Notes: generated from the sequence alone by a model not told the origin. Positions 37,474-46,779 are shown, counted from the stretch's first letter. The stretch is 64,000 nucleotides of DNA from Escarpia spicata (GCA_963995525.1 OZ023208.1:22638120-22702119), one strand, 5' to 3'. Numbers and translations are program-made.

Positions 37474-40400
37474 CTTATACAGTATCTTTAAAGTTTGTTA
37501 AATTTTAGCTGCTTTCTGTTTCACAGTACACTCGACGTTCTTCTCGAATGTCATCACATGACCGCCAACGACTCGAACAACTCGAAGACCACGAACAGCT
37601 GATTGAAAGACGACAGAGCCACCTAGAGGCCAGAAGTTGCATGGATCGATGTGGCACCTTATTGCGTCCGTTTAAGATCACTGTGGCTGTGTTGTTTCTT
37701 CTTATGGCCACTCTCGTGATCGTCTCACTTGTACTTACTAAGTCAGTGCTCACTGCATTCACTGCAACATCTCACTCGTACTTACTAAGTCAGTGCTCAC
37801 TGCATTCACTGCAACATCCCATTCGTACTCACTAAGTCAGTGCTCAATGCATTCACTGCAACATCTCACTCGTACTCACTAAGTCAATGCTCACTGCATT
37901 CACTGCAACATCTCACTCGTACTCACTAAGTCAGTGCTCAGTGCAGTCATTGCAACATCTCACTCGTACTCACTAAGTCAGTGCTCACTGCATTCACTGC
38001 AACATCTCACTCGTACTTACTAAGTCAGTGCTCACTGCATTCACTGCAACATCTCACTCGTACTCACTAAGTCAGTGCTCACTGCAGTCACTGCAACGTC
38101 TCACTCGTACTCACTAAGTCAGTGCTCACTGCATTCACTGCAACATCTCACTTGTACTCACTAAGTCAGTGCTCACTCCATTCACTGCAACATCTCACTC
38201 GTACTCACTACGTCAGTGCTCACTGCATTCACTGCAACTTCTCACTTGTACTCACTAACTCAGTGCTTTCTGCATTCACTGCAACATCTCACTTGTATTC
38301 ACTAAGTCAGTGCTCACTCATTCACTGCAACATCTCACTTGTACTCACTAACTCAGTGCTCACTGCAGTCACTGCAACATCTCACTCGTACTCACTAACT
38401 CAGTGCTTTCTGCATTTACTGCAATATCTCACTTGTATTCACTAAGTCGGTGCTCATTGCATTCACTGCAACCTTGTAATGTTGAATTGACATGTTTGAT
38501 TGAAGTTATTATTACTAAATGTAATTCCCAAATAAAGTCAACTTCTAAGAATAGTGCCAACAAAGTGCTTAAAATGTACAATTACTGGAGAAATTCTGTG
38601 ATTGGTCGAAATTACTACTTGTAGTGCCACCTGTTGAGTGTTGATGAAATAATGTGGATGTGTTGAATTGGAAAAATTTATTTAGTGCCAGCATGTAACT
38701 AGTTACTTTAGAATTGAGTGTCTCGGTTGTAAAGCCAGTGAGTGGTGTTCACTTTCACATGACTCCCTTGCAGCATTGACAAGATCCTGCACTCTCTCGG
38801 CCCTAAGATGGGCTATGCCCTGCCAGTGAGGAAACTGCCCAACCCTATCGACATAGTGCTCGTGTACGCACAGCGGGTGGGTACACACATAGTGCTCATG
38901 TACGCACTGTGGGCGGGTACACACATAGTGCTCGTGTATGCACAACGGGTGGGTACACACATAGTGCTCATGAACGCACAGCGTGTGGGTACACACATAG
39001 TGCTCGTGTATGCACAGGGGGCGGGTACACACATAGTGCTCATGAACGCACAGCGTGTGGGTACACACATAGTGCTCATGTACACAGAGCGGGCGGGTAC
39101 ACACATAGTGCTCATGTATGCAATGCGGGTGGGTACACACATAGTGCTCATGTATGCAATGCGGGTGGGTACACACATAGTGCTCGTGTACGCACAGGGG
39201 GCGGGTACATACATAGTGCTCGTGTATGCACAGCGGGTGGGTACACACATAGTGCTCATGAACGCACAGCGTGTGGGTACACACATAGTGCTCATGTACA
39301 CAGAGCGGGCGGGTACACACATAGTGCTCATGTATGCAATGCGGGTGGGTACACACATAGTGCTCATGTATGCACAGCGGGCGGGTACACACATAGTGCT
39401 CATGTACGCACAGCGGGTGGGTACATACATAGTGCTCATGTACGCACAGCGGGCGGGTACACACATAGTGCTCATGTACGCACAGCGGGTGGGTACATAC
39501 ATAGTGCTCATGTACGCACAGCGGGCGGCTACACACATAGTGCTCATGTATAGGTATTAGTCATGTCTGTGTGTTGTTTTCCATGTGTGCATATTTTTTA
39601 CATTGTGCTGCAGGTGTTAACCATGTATGTAATAGTATGTTTTATGCTCCAGGTGTTAGTCATGTTTGTGTGTCATGCTCCAGGTGTTAGCCATGTGTGT
39701 CGTGCTCCAAGTGTTAGTCATGTGCATTGTGCTCCAGGTGTTAGTCATGCGTGCGTCGTGATCCAGATGTTAGTCATGTGTCGTGCTCCAGATGTTGGTC
39801 ACGTGTGTCGTGCTCCAGATGTTAGTCATGTGTATCGTGCTGCAGGTGTTAGTCGTGTGTGTGTTGTGCTGCAGGTGTTCCCGCTGGACTACATCCTCCT
39901 CTCTGGGTTTGTGCTCTATTTCTTCCTCTGTTCAATGGCCGGCATCCAACGCCTCGGCATCTGGTTCTGCTGCATCCGCGTGAGTACATCATGACTTGTT
40001 ATCTGACTGAGTACATCATGACTTGTTGTTATCTGACTGAGTACATCATGACTTGTTGTTACTTGGATGAGTACATCATGACTTGTTGTTATCTGGATGA
40101 GTACATTGTGACTTGTTGTTATCTGGATGAGTACATTGTGACTTGTTGTTATCTGGATGAGTACATCGTGACTTGTTGTTATCTGGATGAGTACATTGTG
40201 ACTTGTTGTTATCTGGATGAGTACATTGTGACTTGTTGTTATCTGGATGAGTACATTTTGACTTGTTGTTGTCTGACTGAGTACGTCATGGCTTGTTGTT
40301 GTCTGGATGAGTACATCATGACTTGTTACCTGGATCAGTACATCATTATTTCTTGTTGTCTGACTGAGTACATCATTGCTTATTGTTTGGGTGAATATAT

Positions 40401-43400
40401 CATGACTTGTTGTTGTCTGAATGAGTACATCATGACTTGTTGTTGTCTGAATGAGTACATCATGACTTGTTGTTGTCTGAATGAGTACATCATGACTTGT
40501 TGTTGTCTGGATGAGTACATCGTCACTTGTTAGTCCTTTGGCCGAAGGTCCAAGGGACTATTGCCATCACTCAGCGTCCGCCGTCCTCCGTTCGCCGTCC
40601 ACCGTTAGCTGCCGTATCTCAGAAACTGTTCAGCAACTTTTTCTCTAATTTTGCATAGACATATCTTAGGGCACTGCCACTATGCACAAGAAATCTGTAT
40701 TTGATTGAATCATTTTAAGGGCTCCCTAGGGTCTCCAAGGACCCCAAAACTGGTAAAAAAATTAACATTTGGACTATTTTTTCAAAAACTGTTAAGCAAC
40801 TTTTTTTCTAATTTTGCATAGATGTATCTTAGGGTGCTGCCACTATACACAAGAAATCTGTATTTGATTTAATCATTCTAAGGGCACCTAAGGGGCCCCC
40901 AAAGTGCAAAAGTTTTACATTATCTAGTGATGTGGTTTTGAGAAGGGCCTTTGAGACCACCCCCAACAGTAGATTTTGTTTATTGTGCCACAAAGTCAAC
41001 ACCATGACTAAACTATGCAGCCTAGTGCTACTGTTCCATTGAGACCTTGACTAATCTTTAATTGGTCACAGCTCCCAGGCAGAGTAGACACACTTGACCC
41101 CTGTTAGACTGAACAGTTGCACTTTTTTATCTTCAAAACTATTGATTTTCTATAATTGCAAGTTGTGTTTATTTTGATGTTCATTTAATTATTATAAAAT
41201 AGTGTGACTGTGGTGTCTGTTGGTTAAAGATGTATTGTCTGTAGATACCTGTAGGTGACAAACATAGAAAATTAATATTCTGGACAACTATAGAGTGAAA
41301 TATCCTACACTTTATTGATATCAAATGCATTCTACTATTCTGTTTACGCTTGCCATGCCTTGTGTAGACATGGTACTGTATAAATCAATTGTATCAATAT
41401 AGACTAATAATTACAGATTCACAATATAGTTGAAATGAAACAACCAAATGTCAACCATTATAAGTGTTGACATAGTTCCGCTATATGCAAGCAAGAAATC
41501 TGTATTTTATTGAATCATTCTAGTGTCACCAGCATATCGTAGAACATACATTTTCTACATCATCATCACTAAGGTTGTTGTAAATTTAACCAGCTGCCAT
41601 GTCAAGTCCGTTATAATTGTGACTAACAAAATGATTCAAGTAAATAGCAAATAACAAAGGACACAAGTTTTCTCCTTGCCATACTTGTTATACTTCACAT
41701 GAGAAGAAGGCTGACACAGCCTATCCCTGATTTATACATGATTTAGCATTTTTGTATATGTTGTATACAACTTTCAACACAATACCATTAATACAGCATC
41801 AAATTATCTTAGACCACAGGGAGGACCGGTCTACTAAATCAAATGCTTTCTTATAATCGATGAAGGCACAATAAAGCCTTTTGCATCGAGACAAATGCAA
41901 TTCAACCAATACCCCTATTTGAACACTGCCTGTTCTTCACCTATTACATTCGCTTTGTTTAGGTATGTGGTCAGTCTGGTGTTCTAAACAGTCACTAAGG
42001 ATTAATGAACACTTGTGCAGAATGTCACCCACTTGGCAGGTTTAATTGATCTATTCAGCAATGAGGACACTACTTAGGCTTCACTCTGGACACTATCACT
42101 CACAGTGTTGTGTATTGTCTTAGTTGGTGCATTGAGCTAATCTACTTGACCATGAATCAGTGGTGGCTCTGGTTGTGTATTACACCCAGCTGTGGAGCTA
42201 AGATTCTCTGCCTGCTATTGTTTGATGGAAACTGTGACTAATGTGTAATTATTCACTGGCAGTAGCTTGTGTCAACAGAAAGCATTAAGCCACTAGACCC
42301 CTGTTAAACTGGACATTTGCCTGTAGGTTTTAAACTGTGTCAAACAGTGAGTCTACCTTTTGCTCTCAAATAATCTGTCCTCTTAGTTTTACAGATGAAG
42401 ACATAATCTGGCATAACTTGATAAGTCTTTGTAGCAGCACATTTGTACTTCCAATGTATCATTGCAACATAACATACATATTACATACTGTGTGCCACAT
42501 TTGAATGTTGTGCATGTAATATTTCTATGCAATCCATTTGCATATATAATATAAAACTTCAACAGCCGTTTTCTTCATTTTCACTTTTTGATCCCTACCA
42601 TGTTCAATGCTCCATAACTTTGCCAATTTTTGTAGCAGTCATATTTTTTGAAACCGTGTAAAGCACCCTACCAATCCTTTACAAGGATGTAAGAAAACAA
42701 TGTTACAATTTTTCCGACATCACTTATTTGGTCAGCCGGGGTCACATATAGACATATTAATCCAAAGGACTTCAGGGCCACTTGGCCCATTTTTTTGTCT
42801 GAGTGAGTACATCACGACATGTTGTTGTCTGGGTGAATACATCATGACTTGCTGTTGTCTGAGTGAGTACATCACAACTTGTTGTTGCCTGGGTGAGTAG
42901 ATCATGACTTGTTGTTGTCTGAGAGAGTACATCATGACTTGCTGTTATCTGAGTGAGTACATCATGACTTGTTGTCTGAGTGAGTGCATCATGACTTGTT
43001 GTTGTCTGAGTGAGTACATTACGACTTGTGTTATGGGTGAGTTACATCGTGTCTTGTTGTCTGACTGAGTACATCATGACTTGTTGTCTGGTTAATACAT
43101 CATGACTTGTTTTCTGGGTGAGTACATCATGACTTGTTGTCTGCGTGAGTACATCATGACTTGTTGTCTGGTTAATACATCATGACTTGTTTTCTGGGTG
43201 AGTACATCATGACTTGTTGTCATCTGGATGAGTACATCATGACTTGTTGTCTGCGTGAGTACATCATGACTTGTTGTCTGGTTAATACATCATGACTTGT
43301 TGTCTGGGTGAGTACATCATGACTTGTTGTCATCTGGATGAGTACATCATGACTTGTTGTCTGGTTAATACACCATGACTTGTTGCCTGGGTGAGTACAT

Positions 43401-46001
43401 CATGCATTGTTGTCATCTGGATGAGTACATCATGACTTGTCTGGTTAACACATCATGACTTGTTTTCTGGGTGAGTACATCATGACTTGTTTTCTGGGTG
43501 AGTACATCATGACTTGTTGTCTGGTTAATACACCATGACTTGTTGTCTGGGTGAGTACATCATGCCTTGTTGTCATCTGGTAAGTAATCAACATGTTACT
43601 CTGCTGATGTGAGTCATGTGACAGCAACTGTTTAATCATTCTGTCTCCTGATCTCGATCTGTCGAGCACTAGAACACTGATTATGGCTCTATGTAAATAT
43701 TGTATTTTATTACTACTGATGTGAGTCATGTGACAGCAACCCATGGGTCACTCTATTTGCTTAAGTGAGTCATGTGACAGCAACCCATGGGTCACTCTAT
43801 TTGCTTAAGTGAGTCATGTGACAGCAACCCATGGGTCACTCTATTTGCTTAAGTGAGTCATGTGACAGCAACTCATTGGTCACTCTATTTGTTTATGTGA
43901 GTCATGTGACAGCAACTCATTGGTCACTCTATTTGTTTATGTGAGTCATGTGTCGGCTGCCCTTTGGTCACTGTTTGTTGATGTAAATCATTTCATGCCC
44001 CCTTTGCATCATTGTCTTGTCTCCAGGTGTACAAAGTGCGAGTCAAACACTCGCGGCCTCAAGGCCTTCTCTTCCTCTGTTTCTTCCTCATCTTCATTGT
44101 TCTCGCCCTCAACGTGCTAGTCTACGAGGTGGCGCCACAGTACACGACCTACGGCTCACAACACTACTGGGTGAGTGACCAAGTATGACTTTCACAAAGA
44201 CGGACAAACACACATTTAATCAGTAAGATCTTTAACTATTTAATTAATTCTATATGCAATAATAATGAATTTTATATATTTAGTGTTTGTAATACTTTTA
44301 GATTATTTGTACTGTCGTTATATAATATTTAATAATGTTTTTGTGATCATCATAATATAATGAGTGGGATGGTGTCACATCACTAGTGGTTAGAACATCA
44401 AACTCTCAGTCGAGGGAACTCGCTTTATAATCCTCTTTTTCATTTGCTTGGATAATTTTGTTCACTCCACATTGCCTCAGTTCATCTATGTATATTTATA
44501 TATATATATTATTTCTTTTCTTTAGGTAAATGTGACCCGCATAGGAGAGAGAACAAAGTCACTGCTGGTCCCTTGCAGCATCTCAGCCTCAGAAGGTCAG
44601 TTTGACTAGATGTGGGAACTAATAATGCTTAAATATCCCAAACAATGTAAAAGTAATTGAATATAACCAAAAATCCAAGAGAAGCTGCACACCGCACAGG
44701 TCGTTGCATCTAGCGGACAACACAACAACGAACGGGCTGCGAACTATATGGAAAGATGCTACATGCCTATGATTCGTTTTGTTTGAATGTCGTCTGTGTA
44801 AAATTGATTTTTCATTTGTGAAGTTAGTTATGTTTCAAACCATTGATTCTGTGGGTGATGACGGATATTCGTATAAAACAAAAAACGTCTACACTACCCA
44901 ACCTACGACTGCCCTACGGTACACAGATCTGTTAACTAGTGTGTATTTGATGACCAGGTGAAGTGTGTTGACTGAATGTGTTTGTCCTACAGATGAGTGC
45001 GTGATGACGCGTATGGCTATGCTACTGGTGCGCTTCTTCTACAAAGTCTGGATCTTTGGGGCGGCCTTCTACTGGGCAAGTTGGGTCTTCATTGCTGTAA
45101 GTTCTCATGTCTGTCACTCCACGTAATCCTCATGATGGGTCGGCTGAATGTCTGGTTGTGTCAGCTGATTATCAAGCGGTATTGGCTGATTGCCAGGTTG
45201 TATTGGCTTAATGTCTGGTTGTATCAGCTAATTATCAGGATTTATTGACTGATTGTCAGGTTGTATATCAGCTGATTGTCAGGTTGCATCAGCTGATTGT
45301 CAGGCAGTGTTGACTGATTGTCAGGTTGTATCAGCTGATTGTCGTGTTGTTTCAGCTGATTGTCAGGTTGTATTGGCTGAAAGTGTGGTTGTATCAGCTG
45401 ATTGTCAGGTTGTATTGGCTGATTGTCAGCTTGTCTTCGCTGAATGTCAAGTTTTCTTGGATGACATAGTTGTCTGCAGTAATGATTGAGTTCTGCCTGT
45501 GGCCACGGCTGTTACCTGGGCTGTGGCATGGGCCAGGCTGTTACCTGGGCTGTGACCTGAGCCAGGCTGTTACCTGGGTTATGGCCTGGGCCAGGCTGTT
45601 ACCTGCGTTATGGCCTGGGCCAGGCTATTACCTGGGCCATGCTATTACTTGGGCTGTGGCTTGGGCCAGGCTGTTACCTGGGCTGTGACCTGGATCAGGC
45701 TGTTACCTGGGCCAGGCTGTTACTAGGGCTGTGGCCTGGGCCAGGCTATTACCTGGGCTGTGGCCTGCGCCAGGCTGTTACCTGGGCTGTGGCCTGGGCC
45801 AGGTTGAATGCTTCTCATTGGCAGTTATATGATATGAAACAGATGTCTGGTGATCTAGGAAGTAAAGTTATACTCGGCTTCTTGTAGGCATTCCTTATTG
45901 GCTTCATCGTGTCGGTGGTCAGGCGACGTCCATCACCAATAGAGGGCGAAGTAGAGAGTGACGACTTCTACGACAGTGACGATGACATGCTGGCACCTTG
46001 A
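21673..46001 (+). CDS. LMBRD1: LMBRD1, lysosomal cobalamin transport escort protein (15 exons)
   Basis: Coding segments: 21673-21732, 23120-23296, 24074-24137, 29542-29636, 30477-30544, 33615-33703, 34370-34443, 35886-36011, 37527-37741, 38774-38876, 39875-39979, 44027-44170, 44526-44595, 44993-45096, 45888-46001. They sum to 1608 nt (535 codons plus stop), every boundary is GT-AG and all phases match. Vertebrate LMBRD1 is about 540 residues. Recognisable segments include VPVDIFLVSYMK, FILPLAYFYYEE, TAYGMSAWPIDLIRGSRS, RPFKI, VFPLDYILL, SMAGIQRLGIWF and VAPQYTTYGSQ, then an acidic C-terminus. The protein is a polytopic LMBR1-family membrane protein that in vertebrates works with ABCD4 in lysosomal vitamin B12 export. 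No stop or frameshift is seen, so the gene looks functional despite massive intronic tandem arrays. Confidence 0.96.
21880..22240 (+). mobile_element. LINE 3'-coding fragment in LMBRD1 intron 1
   Basis: Encodes, with one frame change near 22130, a tail typical of many non-LTR retrotransposon polyproteins: MTDLRKEVGMEC, SRMRWAGHLA, then in the next frame RRRGRPQLRWEDCVRRDMRR. No upstream reverse transcriptase core is present, so it is a truncated, frameshifted relic. Confidence 0.7.
23120..23296 (+). CDS. LMBRD1: LMBRD1 exon 2
   Basis: Acceptor gtgtttcag, donor gtacgt, 59 codons. Encodes the rest of helix 1, YVRRYQS and the conserved VPVDIFLVSYMK segment. Confidence 0.95.
24074..24137 (+). 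CDS. LMBRD1: LMBRD1 exon 3
   Basis: Short 64-nt exon with acceptor gagttgtag and donor gtgcgt. Encodes DWAKDAENRDTIV and AVLYVYY, matching the family's DWA...VLY.YY segment between helices 2 and 3. Ends in phase 1. Confidence 0.9.
24250..27325. repeat. Minisatellite, 29-bp unit, about 106 copies (LMBRD1 intron 3)
   Basis: Units of gtagtaactattccactatg plus ctgttgtga, extremely homogeneous. Variants (ttgggag, ttgcgag, ttgtgag, gtggtaac) occur in blocks. Unlike other arrays in this gene, its unit does not resemble the adjacent exon 3 junction. Confidence 0.97.
27326..27560. mobile_element. pogo/Tigger-like transposon end
   Basis: Immediately after the array the sequence reads TACAGTGCAACAAACTTATA followed by repeated acgaa and gacggatataac words, resembling Tigger terminal repeats, with TA at the junction. 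I could not locate the opposite terminus; the flanking 27560-27820 could be internal or degenerate sequence. Confidence 0.45.
27930..29541. repeat. 38-bp minisatellite carrying the exon 4 acceptor, about 42 copies
   Basis: Each unit reads tgatgtacaccagtctgata then ctgttcctctccttgcag, so it contains a polypyrimidine tract, CAG and the first ~20 coding bases of LMBRD1 exon 4. The real exon 4 is the last unit. The array grades from homogeneous, distal units (ctctccttgcag) to exon-proximal units (ctcttcttgcag). Open frames on minus are artefacts. Confidence 0.95.
29542..29636 (+). CDS. LMBRD1: LMBRD1 exon 4
   Basis: Acceptor ctcttcttgcag. Encodes MYTCLMFFLFFILPLAYFYY and the acidic EEQDEEVTSIG; donor gtaggc. 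Its first ~34 bases are themselves one unit of the upstream 38-bp array. Confidence 0.92.
30280..30476. repeat. 41/82-bp tandem repeat carrying the exon 5 acceptor
   Basis: Four to five ~41-bp units start with gtttcag; alternate units continue aggtgttgcaatga, matching the exon 5 start (aggtgttgcaatgcaatg). The alternation gives an 82-bp higher-order dimer. Confidence 0.85.
30477..30544 (+). CDS. LMBRD1: LMBRD1 exon 5
   Basis: Acceptor tgtttcag, donor gtaagt. Encodes RCCNAMKYTFVFIIFALALL and LVG, a membrane helix. The exon start is tandemly copied upstream and the donor downstream. Confidence 0.92.
30545..33614. repeat. 37-bp minisatellite filling all of LMBRD1 intron 5, about 82 copies
   Basis: Units tgtaagcatacatcaccagg plus agacttgtgttgttctg each contain a GTAAGC donor-like site. 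The intron's own donor (ttgttgggtaagtgtcataa then acctccaggagact) and its acceptor segment (ctacagaagatttgtgttgc) both align to the unit, so the whole intron appears derived from one repeat. Minus-strand open frames across it are artefacts. Confidence 0.95.
33615..33703 (+). CDS. LMBRD1: LMBRD1 exon 6
   Basis: Acceptor tttgtgttgcag (itself derived from an array unit), donor gtgagt. Encodes MFLPLRPFTPSNGTEWEDLK and the start of the following loop, matching the family's NSTEWE segment. Confidence 0.92.
34140..34305. repeat. 23-bp tandem repeat, about 7 copies (intron 6)
   Basis: Units actggtcacatgagtcatgaaag. The sequence just before exon 7 (gatggtcacgtgagcgacgaa) resembles the unit, so it may descend from the acceptor-proximal region. 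Confidence 0.88.
34370..34443 (+). CDS. LMBRD1: LMBRD1 exon 7
   Basis: Acceptor gtttacag, donor gtgcgt. Encodes GEDAISFAVSAMTTAGWLAL and IVYT, a membrane helix ending in phase 0. Confidence 0.92.
34444..34815. repeat. 35-bp repeat derived from the exon 7 donor (intron 7, 5' part)
   Basis: The donor region gtgcgtaccacccttgactg plus attcctagctgg is followed by about ten copies in which the donor position reads ggtatgtaccacc, a strong cryptic donor. Confidence 0.92.
35340..35885. repeat. 70-bp repeat derived from the exon 8 acceptor and coding start, about 8 copies
   Basis: Each unit contains ttgtctcag followed by gcgtacggcatgagtgcatg and gcccatcgacctgat, i.e. the acceptor plus ~35 coding bases of exon 8, then tgtttgtgtgaa and gtgagt. 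A unit can therefore form a 48-nt in-frame cryptic exon. Confidence 0.95.
35886..36011 (+). CDS. LMBRD1: LMBRD1 exon 8
   Basis: Acceptor cttgtcatag, donor gtgagt, 42 codons. Encodes AYGMSAWPIDLIRGSRS and a charged cytosolic helix. The acceptor plus the first ~35 coding bases are copied about eight times upstream. Confidence 0.95.
36012..36800. repeat. ~25-29-bp repeat derived from the exon 8 donor (intron 8)
   Basis: About 28 copies of gggtgtatgagtagttgtct plus ctaca. The true junction agtaGGGTGAGTAG followed by tctctatag is a slightly shorter version of the unit. Confidence 0.93.
37110..37490. mobile_element. Possible retroelement fragment plus (TA)n/(TATG)n microsatellite in intron 8
   Basis: The words tagctgagttactcggcatt and gcccgggg resemble a motif seen at the ends of some invertebrate non-LTR elements. 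The stretch ends in a long TA/TATG microsatellite (about 37410-37470). No coding remnant. Confidence 0.35.
37527..37741 (+). CDS. LMBRD1: LMBRD1 exon 9
   Basis: Acceptor tttctgtttcacag, donor gtcagt. Encodes a charged coiled-coil-like cytosolic stretch, LLRPFKI and a membrane helix ending SLVLT. Its last ~20 bases and donor seed the following array. Confidence 0.94.
37715..38475. repeat. 47-bp repeat derived from the exon 9 end and donor (intron 9), about 15 copies
   Basis: The exon 9 terminus gtctcacttgtacttactaa and its donor gtcagtgctc recur in every unit (tctcactcgtactcactaag, then tcagtgctcactgcattcac). Each unit is a potential alternative donor, but a 47-bp period would shift the reading frame. 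Confidence 0.94.
38774..38876 (+). CDS. LMBRD1: LMBRD1 exon 10
   Basis: Acceptor cccttgcag. Encodes IDKILHSLGPKMGYALPVRK and LPNPIDIVLVYAQR; donor gtgggt, phase 0. The coding frame continues open far into the following 36-bp array. Confidence 0.92.
38850..39553. repeat. 36-bp repeat derived from the exon 10 end and donor (intron 10), about 19 copies
   Basis: Each unit repeats the last coding bases of exon 10 (acatagtgctcgtgtacgca, cagcgg) and the donor gtgggtac. The 36-bp period keeps the exon 10 frame open through the array to about 39560, encoding 12-residue repeats of the type VGTHIVLMYAQR. The opposite strand is also open. Confidence 0.95.
39612..39874. repeat. ~27-bp repeat derived from the exon 11 acceptor (intron 10, 3' part)
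   Basis: About ten units of gtgctccaggtgttagtcatgt precede exon 11, whose junction is gtgctgcag|gtgttc. Each unit thus carries a CAG acceptor and the first GTGTT coding bases. Confidence 0.9.
39875..39979 (+). CDS. LMBRD1: LMBRD1 exon 11
   Basis: Acceptor gttgtgctgcag, donor gtgagt, 35 codons. Encodes VFPLDYILLSGFVLYFFLCS and MAGIQRLGIWFCCIR. Confidence 0.95.
39980..40531. repeat. ~30-bp repeat derived from the exon 11 donor (intron 11, first block)
   Basis: The donor gtgagtacatcatgacttgt is followed by about 18 units of gagtacatcatgacttgttg plus ttatctggat. Confidence 0.93.
40532..42790 (-). mobile_element. Insertion splitting the intron 11 array, with a decayed LINE reverse transcriptase
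   Basis: The insertion begins agtcctttggccgaaggtcc (itself hairpin-like) and ends near ccaaaggacttcagggccac, giving short inverted ends. Between about 41540 and 42080 the minus strand encodes broken reverse transcriptase motifs: LTTYLNKANVIGEEQA, LYCAFIDYKKAFDLVDRSSL, and GENLCPLLFAIYLN after a frameshift. The left part holds a ~160-bp direct duplication (near 40640 and 40800, core ttttgcatagacatatctta). Probably a composite: a LINE fragment inside or next to a non-autonomous element. Confidence 0.65.
42795..43580. repeat. ~30-bp exon 11 donor-derived repeat, second block
   Basis: Continues the array interrupted at 40531: units such as gggtgagtacatcatgactt and gttgtctg. Many restore a full GTGAGT donor-like core. 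Confidence 0.92.
43590..43980. repeat. 44-bp tandem repeat, about 6-7 copies
   Basis: Units gtgagtcatgtgacagcaac plus ccatgggtcactctatttgcttaa, lying ahead of the exon 12 acceptor but not resembling it. Confidence 0.9.
44027..44170 (+). CDS. LMBRD1: LMBRD1 exon 12
   Basis: Acceptor cttgtctccag, donor gtgagt, 48 codons. Encodes VYKVRVKHSRPQGLLFLCFF, a membrane helix, and VAPQYTTYGSQHYW. Confidence 0.95.
44370..44440 (+). repeat. tRNA-like SINE fragment in LMBRD1 intron 12
   Basis: cactagtggttagaacatca and ctctcagtcgagggaactcg resemble the tRNA-derived heads near 3000. Short and degenerate. Confidence 0.4.
44526..44595 (+). CDS. LMBRD1: LMBRD1 exon 13
   Basis: Acceptor tttctttag, donor gtcagt. 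Encodes the luminal-loop segment VNVTRIGERTKSLLVPC plus SISASE; N-V-T is a potential N-glycosylation site. Confidence 0.88.
44993..45096 (+). CDS. LMBRD1: LMBRD1 exon 14
   Basis: Acceptor ttgtcctacag, donor gtaagt. Encodes ECVMTRMAMLLVRFFYKVWI and FGAAFYWASWVFIA, the last luminal segment and helix. Confidence 0.93.
45140..45475. repeat. ~24-bp repeat (intron 14, first array)
   Basis: Irregular units of tcagctgattgtcaggttgta. No similarity to the exon 14 donor. Confidence 0.85.
45500..45815. repeat. ~29-bp repeat (intron 14, second array)
   Basis: About ten units of caggctgttacctgggctgt plus ggcctgggc, with indels. GC-rich compared with surrounding introns. Confidence 0.88.
45888..46001 (+). 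CDS. LMBRD1: LMBRD1 exon 15 (terminal)
   Basis: Acceptor ggcttcttgtag. Encodes AFLIGFIVSVVRRRPSPIEG and an acidic serine-containing tail ending MLAP, then TGA at 45999-46001. Confidence 0.94.
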   Translation, partial: AFLIGFIVSVVRRRPSPIEGEVESDDFYDSDDDMLAP

Positions 46002-46754
46002 AGACAGTGACACAGCAGAGAGGACACTGCCTTTTGATACTGGTCACCAGAGGGACACAGTGACACTTAAGTCTCCCAGGTGGCACCAGTGGATAGCTGT
46101 TTAATGTATTCTTGTGTAAATCTTCAAGGTTGATGACAATACTGACTGATTCTGTCCAGAACTTTATTTATATATATGTAGCTGCACAGCTAAACAAAGT
46201 CGATATATATTCAAGTGATGTACATATTTTGAAACATTCGTAGTCTACTATAAGCTAGCTGGCTAAATTATGATGAATTATTTTGTTCCTGTGCTCTTGT
46301 GTCAAACCTAAGTTGTAGCCATTTTAGAATGTTTCCATGGGATTGTTTTACAATGTCATTCAGAAAATAATGAGAACTTAATAGTTCACTTAATAGGTAA
46401 GGAATATGAAGTTTTTTCAAGATTGCTCTGCTTTTTAGGCTGTTAATAATGCAACTGTCCTAATGCTTGTACATGCGAAATGGCATTGCTATTCACTTGG
46501 TTTTATAACTAATATGTACTTCAAATATTTCTGTGTGGATGGTTCCAAAATAATTATTAATGTGGACATTATAATAATTTGAATGTGTGTGTACTTTATG
46601 AACACATGTGTAATGTTATTTTTACAGTGTGTATATTTTATATAATATTGTAGCATGTTCCAGAATGCATTGTACTGTAATATCTTTGTAATGGAATGCA
46701 ATCGTTTGCGTTTCTACAATTTATCCAGGATACCCAGTAAAATGCGTTTGGTCT

Positions 46755-46760
46755 ATTAAA
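46755..46760 (+). terminator. Probable LMBRD1 polyadenylation signal (ATTAAA)
   Basis: ATTAAA about 750 nt after the stop codon, followed by a T/G-rich stretch (gtgttaagttttgttttc). The interval 46002-46754 would be the 3'UTR and is AT-rich without coding signal. Confidence 0.5.
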
Positions 46761-46779
46761 GTGTTAAGTTTTGTTTTCA

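Noticed and set aside
38703..39536. Minus-strand frames rich in CVHEHYVCTHPL, resembling a His/Cys repeat protein
   Set aside because: Antisense to exon 10 and its 36-bp array; the sense strand has clear homology and splice signals.
39859..40533. 224-codon frame with EYIMTCC repeats continuing from exon 11
   Set aside because: It is out of frame with the LMBRD1 reading frame in exon 11; that frame stops soon after the donor.
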